Shown here: piece after piece, positions 1 to 11,341 of the stretch | How positions within the stretch are numbered: the first letter of the stretch is position 1 | Layout: the number at the start of each line of letters is the position of its first letter | From: Deinococcus multiflagellatus | GTDB lineage: Bacteria > Deinococcota > Deinococci > Deinococcales > Deinococcaceae | Assembly (NCBI RefSeq): GCF_020166415.1 | Contig: NZ_JAIQXV010000003.1 | Span: 124,001 to 188,000, forward strand | Reading direction: 5' to 3' | DNA: 64,000 nt | Made by a program: the position numbers and the translations under genes | The notes under the pieces: model-generated | Database searches by the model: none | Told to the model about the DNA's origin: nothing | What the model saw: only the letters and a program-made list of their open reading frames with translations

Positions 1-86
1 GGGGCACTCAGGCCCAGGCCCAGCACCGCCAGCACGCAGGTCAGGGTGGCCGCGCCCAGCAGGGTGGTTGTGAGGTCTCGTTTCAT
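1..86 (-). CDS. Truncated N-terminus of a membrane-anchored or secreted protein
   Basis: Only the first 28 or so codons are inside the window. They begin MKRDLTTTLLGAAT and continue as a hydrophobic Ala/Leu-rich stretch typical of a signal peptide or signal anchor. The ATG (complement of 84-86) has a strong Shine-Dalgarno GAGGAG at 91-96 with 4 nt spacing, so the start is well supported. The rest of the gene lies left of the window and no function can be assigned. Confidence 0.7.
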   Translation of the reverse strand, partial: MKRDLTTTLLGAATLTCVLAVLGLGLSA

Positions 87-95
87 ATCGCTCCT

Positions 96-124
96 CTATT
101 GTGCCCCGCCGGACAAAGCATCAA
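96..124 (-). promoter_or_regulatory. Candidate promoter of the truncated gene
   Basis: On the minus strand TTGATG (119-124) is followed after 17 nt by CAATAG (96-101). The -10 box abuts the GAGGAG ribosome binding site, so the inferred 5' UTR would be very short. This is motif inspection only. Confidence 0.4.
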
Positions 125-371
125 CCGTGCGGGCCGCGTCAGTGTGCCCAGAATCGCGCGCTGGGCGCTGAGGGGCAAGTGCGAGTGTCCCCGCTGCGGG
201 GAGGCGCAGAGGCCAGGGTGGGCCCTTGTCCGGCGGCCCGGCCCCCGGCCCCCGAGCGGCAGGTTCTCGCCTGCAAAGCCGCGCAGAGCAGGCGAAGGAG
301 GCGAAGGGTTGAAGCGCAATCTCATACGACTTCCGACAAGCTCCGTCACCCGGTATGGCGTGTTTCCGACC

Positions 372-411
372 AGAGGGGCTTGCAGAGCGGCGCCGCGGAG
401 AAGGAAAAAGG
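372..411 (-). repeat. Dispersed intergenic repeat, copy 1
   Basis: Read on the minus strand this is a C/T-rich run, then a GCGGCGCCGCTCTGC core, then AAGCCCCTC. Closely similar cores occur at 22480-22523 and 48275-48305, with a shortened possible copy near 41979-42000. All lie in gene-free DNA, which fits a small non-coding repeat family of the kind common in Deinococcus genomes. The copies were matched by eye. Confidence 0.45.
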
Positions 412-553
412 ACGGATGTGCGGGCACTGGGCTGCAACAGCGCCGGAGGCGAGGAGCAGCCAGCTCTGTCCTGGAAATGGAGGGCCGTCCGTACGACTGC
501 CGTGCCACACGGCGAAACGGGAGCCGTGGCCCCCGTTCCGGTGTGCGCGGCGC

Positions 554-2368
554 TTACTGCCGCACGATCTTGTCCACCTCAGCGCTGCCCGTGTAGGTGG
601 TGGGCGCGTTCAGGAACCCCTTGAGCACCACCCGCCACGTGCCCGCCACCGGCTTGGGAATGCTGACCGCTTCGCCCGTGCTGGTGCCCTGGGCGCTGGA
701 GCCCACCAGTTGCCCAGCCGGGTTGTAGACCTCCAGGTCCAGGTCGAAAGCGGGGTTGCCCCATTCGGTGGCCACGCGCAGCACGCTCGCGCCGCTGGGC
801 ACATTCAGGGTCTGGGTATGCTCGGCGTTCTGCACGCAGCCGGCGGTCGGGGCACACACGGCCGCCCCCACAGTGCCGGTCCAGCCGGGCAGCGCGGTGG
901 TCTGCACGCTGTAGCGCACAGGGTTCAGGCGCACGGCTTCACGCACGGCGGCGTTGGCGTCCACATACCCGTAGCCCACTTCCCACTCCTCGCGCTGCTT
1001 GACCACCACCTGGTTGGGGTCCAGGCCGCTGCCCGTTTGCGCGGCGTAGTACATCTTGCGACTGGTCTTCTTGAAGGTCGCCAGGATGCTGTCCAGGTTC
1101 ATCTTGGGGTTGGCTTCCAGCATCAGGGCCACCACACCGCTGATGTGCGGGGTCGCCATGCTGGTGCCGCTGATGGTGCTGTAACGGGGGTTGTCCACGT
1201 CGGGCACGGTGGTGGCGGCCAGCCCCGTCAGGGCGCGCGCCGCGCTGATGTCCACGCCGGGGGCGGTGACATCCGGGTGCACCAGGGGATCACCCGCGCG
1301 GCCACGGCTGGAAAAGTCGCCCAGGTAACCCTGCTTGTCGCCGGCCGCCACGCTCATCACGCAGGGGCTGGCCGAGTAGGGGTTGAGGGTGTTGGCGCCG
1401 GGGCCCTCGTTGCCAGCGGCGAACACCACGACCATACCCGCTTCATAGGCGCGCTTGGCCGCGAGGCTGATGGGGTTGTACGGCGCAAATTCGCCGCTGG
1501 AGCCCCAGGAGTTGCTGATCACGCGGATGTTGTAGGTTTCGCGGATCTCGGGTTTCATCAGGTAGTCAAAGCCCTGCAGCGCGTACAGGATGCTCAGGCC
1601 CTCGCCCGCGCCCACACCCACGATGGTGGCGCCGGGGGCCACGCCGCGCCGCTCGCGTGCGCCGGCCGACGCCGCGCCCGAGCCGCCAATGGTGCTGGCC
1701 ACGTGCGTGCCGTGCCCGCTGCTGGTGTCGGTGTTGGGCAGGTCCACGTACAGGTAGCCGCCGGCCGGGGTGTCGGTCAGGGGGCCTGCCAGCTTCACGT
1801 TCTTGGCCACATGCGTAAGGTCCGGGTGGGTGCCGTCCACGCCCGAGTCAATGATGCCCACGCCCACGCCGCGCCCGGTGACGCCGTAGGTGTTGCGCGC
1901 CACATCGGCCCCGATGAACTTGACGCTTTCGGCCAGCTTGTAGCTCAGGGGGGCGTCCTGGTAGATGGACACGAGGCCCGGCAGGTTGGCCTGCAGCTGC
2001 GCCACGAGTTCCTGGGTCACCAGCGTCTTCAGGGCGATCATCGGCAGGTTCTCAAAGGCGCCCAGGCCGTTGCCGGGGTCTACCGGCAGCGTGGAGTCCA
2101 TCCAGGTAATCGCGCGGCCCTTGCTGGTGTCGTCGGCAAAGGCCAGGATCAGGGTGCCCACCTGCCCGTAGCGCATGCTGCTGTCCACCTGCACGCCGCT
2201 GGGGCCGCTGGCGTACAGCGCCGAGCAGGCCGAAACGGTGGCTGTAGTGGCCTGGGCCTGCAGGCTGCCGGAACGGGCAGCGGCAGGGCTCTGCCCCTGC
2301 GGGGTGCTCTGGCCACAGGCGGAGAGAAGGACAGTCAGACCCAAAACGGTGGTGGACACTTTCTTCAT
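554..2368 (-). CDS. S8 family subtilisin-like serine protease, lipoprotein
   Basis: A 604-residue secreted protease. The chosen start (MKKVSTTV) has an AAGGAG Shine-Dalgarno; an upstream start would only add an unlikely leader. A lipobox ends at Cys18 (LSAC), predicting a lipid-anchored exported protein. The catalytic triad is visible: Asp174 in GIIDSGVDGTHPD, His219 in GHGTHVAS and Ser403 in GTSMATPH, with the oxyanion Asn320 in AAGNEGPG. Residues about 40-150 look like an inhibitor-type propeptide. The last 90 residues (WGNPAFDLDLEVYNPAG onward) resemble a pre-peptidase C-terminal beta domain. The gene stands alone between two intergenic regions. The likely role is extracytoplasmic protein degradation; the substrate is unknown. 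Confidence 0.93.
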   Translation of the reverse strand: MKKVSTTVLGLTVLLSACGQSTPQGQSPAAARSGSLQAQATTATVSACSALYASGPSGVQVDSSMRYGQVGTLILAFADDTSKGRAITWMDSTLPVDPGNGLGAFENLPMIALKTLVTQELVAQLQANLPGLVSIYQDAPLSYKLAESVKFIGADVARNTYGVTGRGVGVGIIDSGVDGTHPDLTHVAKNVKLAGPLTDTPAGGYLYVDLPNTDTSSGHGTHVASTIGGSGAASAGARERRGVAPGATIVGVGAGEGLSILYALQGFDYLMKPEIRETYNIRVISNSWGSSGEFAPYNPISLAAKRAYEAGMVVVFAAGNEGPGANTLNPYSASPCVMSVAAGDKQGYLGDFSSRGRAGDPLVHPDVTAPGVDISAARALTGLAATTVPDVDNPRYSTISGTSMATPHISGVVALMLEANPKMNLDSILATFKKTSRKMYYAAQTGSGLDPNQVVVKQREEWEVGYGYVDANAAVREAVRLNPVRYSVQTTALPGWTGTVGAAVCAPTAGCVQNAEHTQTLNVPSGASVLRVATEWGNPAFDLDLEVYNPAGQLVGSSAQGTSTGEAVSIPKPVAGTWRVVLKGFLNAPTTYTGSAEVDKIVRQ

Positions 2369-2685
2369 TGCAGGCTCCTTGGGCGGGTGGGGTGCAGCCG
2401 GTGAATTTGAGGTGAGGCCATTCCAGCAAGCGGCCCTCAAAAAAAACACAAAATCTCCACAGGCGGTCTGGAAAGCGCCCGAGGCTCAAGGTTCCCTGAA
2501 GGCCGCGCCGCCGCCGGGGGGCATAGACCGGGGCTGCAGAGCAGGCCTGCAGCGCCCTGGTGGGCAGATGAGGTTGGTTTGAATGCGGCGGGTGTCCGGG
2601 GGCACCCCGCCGCCCGCCTCTGGCCCGGCGCACCCCCGCCCACACGGCCCCAGAACAGCCCCAGGAGGCGCTCTATACTGGGCAG
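2369..2685. other. Divergent intergenic region upstream of protease and regulator
   Basis: This 317-nt stretch separates two divergently read genes. It contains a run of eight A residues near 2437-2446 and a GC hairpin near 2588-2613 (GGCGGGTG pairing with CACCCCGCC). No coding sequence is supported apart from the -10 box of the regulator at its right end. Confidence 0.45.
2674..2679 (+). promoter_or_regulatory. -10 box of a leaderless transcript (TATACT)
   Basis: TATACT lies 6 nt before the ATG at 2686 and no Shine-Dalgarno sequence occurs at a useful distance, so transcription probably starts at the start codon itself. Confidence 0.6.
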
Positions 2686-5133
2686 ATGTTGCCCCTGCCT
2701 GCCCGGCTCCGGGCGCGCCTGCACGCGGCCCCCGGCGGTGTGGTGGCGCCCGCAGATGTGGGCGCGAACCAGCCGGGCCTGGAAGCCTGGGCGCTCTCGG
2801 CCGGCCGGGTGGTGCTGCGGCGCCGGCCGCAGGCCGACGACCCGCCCTGGCTGTGGGTGCCCGCGCGGCGCGGCGACTTGGAAGAAGCCGCGCTCCTGTT
2901 GCCCGCGCCGCTGCTGCTCAGTGGGCAGGAGCTGCTGCCCACCCCGGACGAGTGGGCCGCCGCGCTGCCCGGGCAGACCCCCGAGCAGGCGGCGGCCAGT
3001 TACGCCGCATCTGGCGGCTGGCCCGGCGCCCTGCCGCTGGCCCGCGCCTTTCCCGGCGAGCCGGCCGCGCATACCCACCCCCAGGCCACGGCGCTGCTGG
3101 GCCCCCTGTTGCCGCCCCCCGAACTGCGCCCAGCGGCGCGGCAGCTGGCCTGCGCCACCTGGCTGACCCCAGCGGTGGCCGAGGCGCTGGCCGTGCCGCA
3201 AGCAGCATGGGCCGCCCTGCTGGACGGCGGCTGGCTGTGGCTGGCCGGTGAGGGGGCCGCGCTGCCCACGACGCTGCGGCGCTTTCTGGCGCCGCTGCCG
3301 GCACCCGAAGAGGTGCGCCGCGCGGCCCAGGCCCTGCAGGCCGGGGGCTTTGCGGCGGCCGCGCTGGACACCCTGGCCGCCGGGGGCTGCTGGGCCGACT
3401 ACCTGGACCTGCTGGCCTGGACCACCCGCAGCGCCCAGGGCGAAGCGGCGCTGCGCGCACGCCTGGGCGCGCTGCCGCCCGTCTGGCGCGAGCAGCCCCC
3501 GGCCCTGTATGTGGCGGGCCTGCTGGCCCGCGCCGCGCACGACCTGAGCGGTGCCCACGCGCTGTACACCAGCGCCCTGGCGGGGCTGGCGGCCCCCGCC
3601 ACGGCGCTGGCCCACAACGCCCGCGGCGTGGTGCGCGCCATGGAAGGGGACGTGGCGGGGGCGCTGGACGACTTTGCCCAGGCCGCCCACTGGCCGGGCC
3701 TGACGGCGGGCGAGGCCAACCACAACCGCGCCACCCTGTTGGTGCAGCAGGGCCGCCACGCCGAGGCCGAGCGCAGCCTGAACGCGGCGGTGGCTGCTTT
3801 CCGGGCCGCCGCTGACCCCGTGCGCGAAGCCCGCAGCCTGGAAACGCTGGGCACCCTGCAGTTTGGGCGCGGGCTGCTGCGTGAAGCCCTGGGGCCCTAC
3901 CGCGCCGCCCTGACCCTGCTGCGTGACTCCCACCCCACCGAAACCGCGCTGGCGCTGCTGAATCTGGCCGAATGCCACCTGTTGCTGGGCGAGCTGGCCG
4001 AATGCCACGCGCAGCTGCAGGAGGCCAGTGCCCACGCTCACCTGCCCGGGGTGCGCGGCTGGACTGGGCGCCTGCAGGCCCTGGCAGCGCTGCAGGGCGG
4101 CGACCCGGCGGGGGCCCTGGAGGTCTTGGCGCGCACCACCACCCAGGACCGCAGCCTGCAGGCTGAAGTGGCGCTGCTCCAGGCCCGGGCGCAGCGGGAG
4201 CAGGGCCAGCCTGGGGCCGCCCGCGCCGCGCTGGCCCACGCGCGCCCCCTGGGCCTGCGTGCCGAACTGGAAGCGGCGCTGCTGGGCGAAGCGGCCCTGG
4301 ACGATGTGATTGAGGCCGCCCGCGCTGAGGAAGCGCGGCTGGAACTGGCCACCGCCCTGCTGGAACGCGGCGCCCCCGACGATCTGCGCGAGGCGCTGGA
4401 CCTGATCCAGACCCACGGGTACCTGCCGCTGCTGGGCACCCGCGCGGCGGCCCCCCTGGCCGCTCTGGCCCACGATGACGCCACGCGCGCCCTGTTTCCG
4501 CTGCATGTGCAGACCCTGGGGCCCCTGCGCCTGACCCACGCCGGGCGGCAGCTGGGGCTGGCGGACTTTCCCACCCGCAAGAGTGCGGCGCTGCTGGTGG
4601 CCCTGGCCCTGGCCGAGCATCCGCAGCCGCGCGAGGTGCTGGCCGAACGCTTCTGGCCGGGGGCCAAAAATCCGCTGGCCAGCCTGCAGACCGCCGTGTA
4701 TCACCTGCGCAGCGTGTTTTCGGTACCGCTGGTGGCCAGCGAGCGCGGGTTGCTGTCGCTGTTGTTTCCGGTGCGCAGCGACCTGCACGAGTTGCGCGGC
4801 GCGGTGCAGGCCCGGGACCACCGCCGCCTGACTGACCTGCTGCGCCCGGTCACAGCCCCCCTGAGCGTGCTGGGCGACCTGCCCGCCGAACTGCTTGAAG
4901 AGCGCGCCCAGGCCGAGCGGGTGCTGCACGACGCCCTGCGCCTACACGCCGAAGCGCAGCCTGAAGGCGATGTGCGCCGCCGCGACGCCCTGCGCGCCGC
5001 CGTGGCTGCCGACCCCTTCGACACCGCCAGCCGTGAAGACCTGATTGCGTGGCATGAGCGCCGGGGCGAAACGGCCCAGGCCGAGCAGGAGCGCGAGGCC
5101 CTGCGGGCGGTGCTGGCGGCGCTGGAATCATAG
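2686..5133 (+). CDS. Large TPR / BTAD-like transcriptional regulator
   Basis: An 815-residue cytoplasmic protein. The middle (about residues 270-590) is a run of Ala/Leu-rich helical hairpins with TPR spacing, for example ALYTSALAGLAAPATALAHNARG and AEANHNRATLL-like units. The end (about residues 605-815) has a winged-helix-like stretch starting LHVQTLGPLRLTHAGRQL, with TRKSAALLVALAL and the NPLASLQTAVYHLRSVF helix, then a helical BTAD-like tail ending RREDL-type repeats. This arrangement resembles SARP/LuxR-type activators with the DNA-binding part at the C-terminus. No nucleotide-binding P-loop was seen. Start supported by the leaderless -10 box. Target genes are unknown. A second, shorter protein of similar architecture lies at 43128-44717. 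Confidence 0.75.
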   Translation: MLPLPARLRARLHAAPGGVVAPADVGANQPGLEAWALSAGRVVLRRRPQADDPPWLWVPARRGDLEEAALLLPAPLLLSGQELLPTPDEWAAALPGQTPEQAAASYAASGGWPGALPLARAFPGEPAAHTHPQATALLGPLLPPPELRPAARQLACATWLTPAVAEALAVPQAAWAALLDGGWLWLAGEGAALPTTLRRFLAPLPAPEEVRRAAQALQAGGFAAAALDTLAAGGCWADYLDLLAWTTRSAQGEAALRARLGALPPVWREQPPALYVAGLLARAAHDLSGAHALYTSALAGLAAPATALAHNARGVVRAMEGDVAGALDDFAQAAHWPGLTAGEANHNRATLLVQQGRHAEAERSLNAAVAAFRAAADPVREARSLETLGTLQFGRGLLREALGPYRAALTLLRDSHPTETALALLNLAECHLLLGELAECHAQLQEASAHAHLPGVRGWTGRLQALAALQGGDPAGALEVLARTTTQDRSLQAEVALLQARAQREQGQPGAARAALAHARPLGLRAELEAALLGEAALDDVIEAARAEEARLELATALLERGAPDDLREALDLIQTHGYLPLLGTRAAAPLAALAHDDATRALFPLHVQTLGPLRLTHAGRQLGLADFPTRKSAALLVALALAEHPQPREVLAERFWPGAKNPLASLQTAVYHLRSVFSVPLVASERGLLSLLFPVRSDLHELRGAVQARDHRRLTDLLRPVTAPLSVLGDLPAELLEERAQAERVLHDALRLHAEAQPEGDVRRRDALRAAVAADPFDTASREDLIAWHERRGETAQAEQEREALRAVLAALES

Positions 5134-5166
5134 GGGTCGGCGAGGGGTAAACGGCAGACTGAAAGT

Positions 5167-5661
5167 ATGTTGAGTGATATCAGAGATTTTGAAGTCTACG
5201 AGCCTGGGTGGTTTCTGAGCATGTCTGGTTCGGGGATGCTGTGGCAGTTGGAAGAACAAGATGGAGATGTCTGCGTAACTCTAACGATTCAGGCTGCGCT
5301 GCATCGCCGTCCCGAACTGGCCGGAATGGTGGTTACGCCTGAGGGAGGGTTCCGCTTTGTACAAAGCGCCGCTGACGCCAGGGCCAGTGAACGCTTTGAA
5401 AGTCTCGTAGATGCGCGCGCTTTGGTCCTAAAGACAATGCCCACCTTGGTCTGGGACCTGACGGTACGCAAGCGGCCACCAAGACTTGACGATGAATTGT
5501 CTGGAGTCGAAGGCGTCTACCGGCGGCACGTGATCGGTGACCAATGGGTATGGCGGTTTATTGGGGACTCGGTGGATGTGACTGTGGTAGCTGATGGGCT
5601 CCAGTTCAGGTGTGTGGAGATCCTACGCACCGTAGGTCATCCTCCCTTGGCCGACAGCTAG
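5167..5661 (+). CDS. Hypothetical protein, lower GC than its surroundings
   Basis: A 164-residue acidic soluble protein (MLSDIRDFEVYEPGW...) that I do not recognise. It has no signal peptide or membrane segment. Codon choice is visibly less GC-biased than in neighbours, with many codons such as GAT, ATT, AGT and TTT, which suggests recent acquisition. A weak -10 box CAGACT lies 6 nt before the ATG. It sits alone, 33 nt after the regulator and convergent with ccmB, whose stop is 3 nt away. Size, isolation and composition resemble stand-alone immunity-type genes, but nothing in the sequence proves this. Confidence 0.7.
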   Translation: MLSDIRDFEVYEPGWFLSMSGSGMLWQLEEQDGDVCVTLTIQAALHRRPELAGMVVTPEGGFRFVQSAADARASERFESLVDARALVLKTMPTLVWDLTVRKRPPRLDDELSGVEGVYRRHVIGDQWVWRFIGDSVDVTVVADGLQFRCVEILRTVGHPPLADS

Positions 5662-5664
5662 GCT

Positions 5665-6402
5665 CTACCCCTCGGCAGCGGCCGGGAAGAGCAGGGTCGC
5701 CAGAAGAATGGTGCCCACGTCAAAAGCCGCCAGGAAGGTCAGCCACGTGCCCACCTCCGTGCTCCAGCCACCCGAGAGCAGCAGCGCCGTGGCCTTCACA
5801 GTGGCAATTACGGCCGGCACGAGAATGGGAAAGGCCAGCGCAGGCAAGAGGGCTTCACGCGCGCGCAGGTTCACGGTGATGCTGCCGTAAAAGGTGGTGC
5901 CAGCCGCGAAGCCCACCACGCCCAGCCCGGTGGTCAGGGCCAGCGCGGCCCAGGGCAGCAGGCCAGTCATGGGGGCCGGGCGGCCAGGGGGGGCGGCGCC
6001 TTCCACCGCGCCAAACAGCACCAGCCCGGTGGGCACAGTCAGGGCCGCCACCAGCAGCAGCGGCGGCAGCACGCCCAGCAGCTTGCCCAGGTACAGCGCC
6101 CCATGGGGCCCGGGGTAGGCCAGCAGCTGCTCCAGCGCGCCGGCCTCCTGCTCCTGGGCAAAGGCCCGCTGCGCGCCCACGGCGGCCGCCAGGGCCAGCG
6201 CGGTCCAGATGGCCCCAGCCGCCAGCGCCGCGCGCTGCCCCGGGGCCTGGCCACTGCCGCTGAGGGCCAGGCCCAGCACCAGCAGCACCAGTCCAGCGAA
6301 AAAAGCGGTGGCCAGCAGGGTGTCGCGGGTGCGGCCCGCCACCCGCAGGTCCTTGGCCGCCACCACCGCCGCCATCCGCAGCGCGCCGCGCAGGGAAGTC
6401 AC
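5665..6402 (-). CDS. ccmB: Heme exporter / cytochrome c maturation ABC permease CcmB
   Basis: A 245-residue integral membrane protein with about six transmembrane helices. The CcmB family pattern is visible: an N-terminal AAKDLRVAGRTRDT segment, then RAFAQEQEAGALEQLLAYPGP, then LYLGKLLG. CcmB forms the membrane part of the CcmAB complex used in system I cytochrome c biogenesis. Its start overlaps the ccmA stop by 4 nt (ATGA, 6399-6402), so the two are translationally coupled. ccdA and a thioredoxin-like gene lie upstream in the same direction, supporting a heme/cytochrome c role. Confidence 0.9.
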   Translation of the reverse strand: MTSLRGALRMAAVVAAKDLRVAGRTRDTLLATAFFAGLVLLVLGLALSGSGQAPGQRAALAAGAIWTALALAAAVGAQRAFAQEQEAGALEQLLAYPGPHGALYLGKLLGVLPPLLLVAALTVPTGLVLFGAVEGAAPPGRPAPMTGLLPWAALALTTGLGVVGFAAGTTFYGSITVNLRAREALLPALAFPILVPAVIATVKATALLLSGGWSTEVGTWLTFLAAFDVGTILLATLLFPAAAEG

Positions 6403-7058
6403 AGCGGGCGGTCCTCATGCAGGGCGCCCTGCACCAGCCGCAGGGCGCGGGGCGCCACCGCGCGTGCCAGGGCCGGTTCATGGGCGGCAATCACCAGGGT
6501 GACCCCCTGGGCGCCCAGCTCACCCAGCAGGGTCTGCACCAGGGCCCGGCCGGCGTCGTCCAGATTGGCAAAGGGTTCGTCCACCAGGGTCAGGGGCCGC
6601 GCCAGCAGATGCGCGCGTGCCAGGGCCAGCCGCTTGCGCATCCCGGCCGACAGGAAGCGGGCGCGGCGGGTGGCCGCAGCCTGCAGGCCCACCCGGCGCA
6701 GCGCCGCGGCCACGTCGCCGCGCTGGCCGTGCATCCGCAGGGCAAACAGCAGGTTTTCCTGACAGGTCAGGTCGGGGTAGAGGCCGCCGTCCACCGGCAT
6801 CAGGTGCACGCACTCGCGCACCGCGCGGCTGTCGCGCAGGTCGTAGGCAAACACGCGCCCCTCGCCCCGGGTGGGCCGCAGCCCGGCCGAGAGCAGGCGC
6901 AGCAGGGTGGTCTTGCCCGCGCCGTTCTCGCCCAGCAGCGTCACGCCCTGCCCGGCCGGAATGTCCAGGTCAAGCCCCCTCAGGATCACCTCGCGGCCCA
7001 GGCGCAGCCACACCCCGCGCAGTTGCAGGGCGGGTGGGGCACCTACAGGGTCAGCCAC
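6399..7058 (-). CDS. ccmA: Cytochrome c maturation ABC ATPase CcmA
   Basis: A 219-residue ABC ATPase. The Walker A is GENGAGKT at residues 43-50, the signature LSAGM at 136-140 (LSAGMRKRLALA, typical of CcmA rather than LSGGQ), and Walker B LTLVDEP at 156-162. It provides ATP hydrolysis for CcmB. The start lies inside the 3' end of ccdA with a 16-nt overlap and the stop overlaps ccmB by 4 nt, so ccdA, ccmA and ccmB form a tight operon. Confidence 0.9.
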   Translation of the reverse strand: MADPVGAPPALQLRGVWLRLGREVILRGLDLDIPAGQGVTLLGENGAGKTTLLRLLSAGLRPTRGEGRVFAYDLRDSRAVRECVHLMPVDGGLYPDLTCQENLLFALRMHGQRGDVAAALRRVGLQAAATRRARFLSAGMRKRLALARAHLLARPLTLVDEPFANLDDAGRALVQTLLGELGAQGVTLVIAAHEPALARAVAPRALRLVQGALHEDRPL

Positions 7059-7717
7059 TTGGGCATCACCTCATAGAAAAAGGTGGCCAGGCGGGTGAAC
7101 TGCCCGGTCAGCATCAGGAGGCCGGCCACGACCAGCAGGGCCCCGCCCACCTTTTCAAATACCCCAGCGTAGCGGTTCAGGCGCCGCAGGTTCACCCGGT
7201 GCCACAGCAGCGCGGCCAGCAGGAAGGGCACGCTCAGGCCCAGGGTGTAGGCGGCCAGCAGGGCCACCCCGCTGCCCAGGCTGGCGGTGCTGGCCGCCAG
7301 GCCCAGCACACTGCCCAGGGTGGGCCCCAGGCACGGGCTCCAGCCAAAGGCAAAGGCGGCCCCCAGCGCCACCGGACCGTAGCCCCCAGCGTTGGCCAGC
7401 GCGCGGGTGTCGCGCATCAGGATGGGCAGGCGGATCACGCCCAGCATCAGCAACCCAAAAAACACGATCAGCGCCGCCGAGACCTGCCCCAGCAGCGCCT
7501 TGTACGGCGCGATGAGGGCCCCCAGGCTGCTGGCGGTGGCCCCCAACGCCATGAACACCAGCCCAAACCCCAGCACAAACCCCAGGGCGCGGCCCCAGGG
7601 CGCGCGCTCGCCGCCCAGGACGCCCAGGTAGCTGGGCACCAGCGGCAACACGCAGGGGCTTAAGAACGAAACCAGCCCCGCCAGGAAAGCCACAGCGAAT
7701 GTGGGGGTCGGCGTCAT
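7043..7717 (-). CDS. ccdA: Thiol-disulfide electron carrier CcdA (DsbD-like membrane domain)
   Basis: A 224-residue protein with six predicted transmembrane helices. It carries the paired CcdA/DsbD motifs SPCVLPLVPSYL (Cys22) and GWSPCLGPTLG (Cys129), the two cysteines that relay electrons across the membrane to reduce apocytochrome c or its thioredoxin-like partners. The start is supported by a TACACT -10 box 7 nt upstream (complement of 7725-7730), indicating a leaderless mRNA. First gene of the ccdA-ccmA-ccmB operon. Confidence 0.92.
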   Translation of the reverse strand: MTPTPTFAVAFLAGLVSFLSPCVLPLVPSYLGVLGGERAPWGRALGFVLGFGLVFMALGATASSLGALIAPYKALLGQVSAALIVFFGLLMLGVIRLPILMRDTRALANAGGYGPVALGAAFAFGWSPCLGPTLGSVLGLAASTASLGSGVALLAAYTLGLSVPFLLAALLWHRVNLRRLNRYAGVFEKVGGALLVVAGLLMLTGQFTRLATFFYEVMPKWLTL

Positions 7718-7807
7718 GGCGGGCAGTGTAGCGGCTTTGGCGCAGGCCGCCTGTCCCGTTCAGGACCTCGCGCCGCGCCGTTGACCTTGGGATCAGCCGC
7801 GCGGGAC

Positions 7808-8191
7808 CTAGTTCAGCGTGCCTTTGAAGGTGCCTTCCCAGGCATTCAGAATCCGTCCGTCCTGCACCAGCAGCACCGTGGGGTAGGCACCCACCCGCAG
7901 TTTGCGCGCGAAGGCGGTGGCCGCTTCGCCCCGCCAGGGGGCCAGGCCCGCCGGTGCCGGGGAGGGCACGCCCTCGGCATTCACCGCCCGCACCGGCAGC
8001 CCGGACGCCAGCACGGCCTGCCACAGGTCACCTAGATCGCCGCAGTCGTGGCTGTAGACCACCACCACCTCGCGCTCGGCCGCCGTCCACGGGTGGGCGG
8101 GCAGCGCCTCACCCAGCCGCACCCGGGCCTCGGCGGTGGAGACGCCCAGGGTGAGCAGCAGGGTCAGCAGTGGCGCGCGGCGGGGTCGCAT
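7808..8191 (-). CDS. Secreted thioredoxin-fold protein with a single cysteine
   Basis: A 127-residue protein with an N-terminal signal peptide (MRPRRAPLLTLLLTLGV) and a thioredoxin-like core: a beta strand VVVVYSHDCGDLGDLW, then the cis-Pro strand AYPTVLLVQDGRIL. The active-site region has CGDL instead of CXXC, so it has one cysteine and is unlikely to be a classical oxidoreductase by itself. The ATG at 8191 fits the leaderless rule (CATCAT, 7 nt spacer); an alternative ATG at 8200 would add three residues. Position just upstream of ccdA suggests a role with CcdA, but it is separated by a 90-nt gap with ccdA's own promoter. Confidence 0.75.
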   Translation of the reverse strand: MRPRRAPLLTLLLTLGVSTAEARVRLGEALPAHPWTAAEREVVVVYSHDCGDLGDLWQAVLASGLPVRAVNAEGVPSPAPAGLAPWRGEAATAFARKLRVGAYPTVLLVQDGRILNAWEGTFKGTLN

Positions 8192-8244
8192 GGCGCCCAT
8201 GATGCCAGAGGGGCCGGGCGGCGGGGATGACGCGGGGGTGAGAG

Positions 8245-8286
8245 GAGCCACGAGCCATGAGCCATGAGCTATGGGCCATGAGGCCT
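8245..8286. repeat. Heptanucleotide tandem repeat array a
   Basis: Six 7-nt units in phase: GAGCCAC, GAGCCAT, GAGCCAT, GAGCTAT, GGGCCAT, GAGGCCT. The array lies in the 221-nt gap between the thioredoxin-like gene and the end of the penicillin-binding protein gene. Confidence 0.8.
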
Positions 8287-8412
8287 CTGGGCCGTGCGGG
8301 GCTGGTTGCGCACAGGGCAATAGGGGCCGGCACCCCGAGGTGAGGTGGGGCGCCGGCGGGCAGAGCAGCGGGTGATGGAGGGCGGCAAGCCTCAGGGCTT
8401 CTGGCCCGCAGT

Positions 8413-10773
<2,361 letters not shown>

Positions 10774-10798
10774 GTCCGGCTCCAGGAAAACGCGGGCA

Positions 10799-11176
<378 letters not shown>

Positions 11177-11215
11177 GAAGCCCATGATAGTGCAGGCGCC
11201 GCCCAGGGGCGGCGG

Positions 11216-11243
11216 GTTGATGGGTCATGGTTGATGGGTGATG
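11216..11243. repeat. Heptanucleotide tandem repeat array b
   Basis: Four in-phase units: GTTGATG, GGTCATG, GTTGATG, GGTGATG. It forms the left arm of an imperfect inverted repeat with array c, about 75 nt away. Confidence 0.8.
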
Positions 11244-11317
11244 GAAAGGGCGGTGTGGAGCGGAACGCTCTGGTCTTGGGTAGATCAGGGCCAGCCGCAG
11301 GCCACCGCTCTCTTTGC

Positions 11318-11341
11318 CTATCAGCCATCACCCATTCACTA

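Larger units (their letters stand above)
87..553. other. Intergenic region without a convincing gene
   Basis: This 467-nt stretch lies between two minus-strand genes. Open frames across it are arginine/proline-rich with no ribosome binding site or recognisable motif, as expected by chance in high-GC DNA. It holds the promoter at its left edge and one copy of a dispersed repeat core at 372-411. Confidence 0.5.

Noticed and set aside
101..2404. Long plus-strand open frame of 767 codons opposite the subtilase gene
   Set aside because: Its translation is His/Gly/Arg/Val-rich with no start site or domain. The minus strand encodes a complete subtilase with signal peptide and triad. Antisense frames stay open by chance in high-GC genes.
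2437..4929. Minus-strand open frame of 830 codons opposite the TPR regulator
   Set aside because: Low-complexity Gln/Gly/Arg-rich translation without recognisable motifs; shadow of the real gene.
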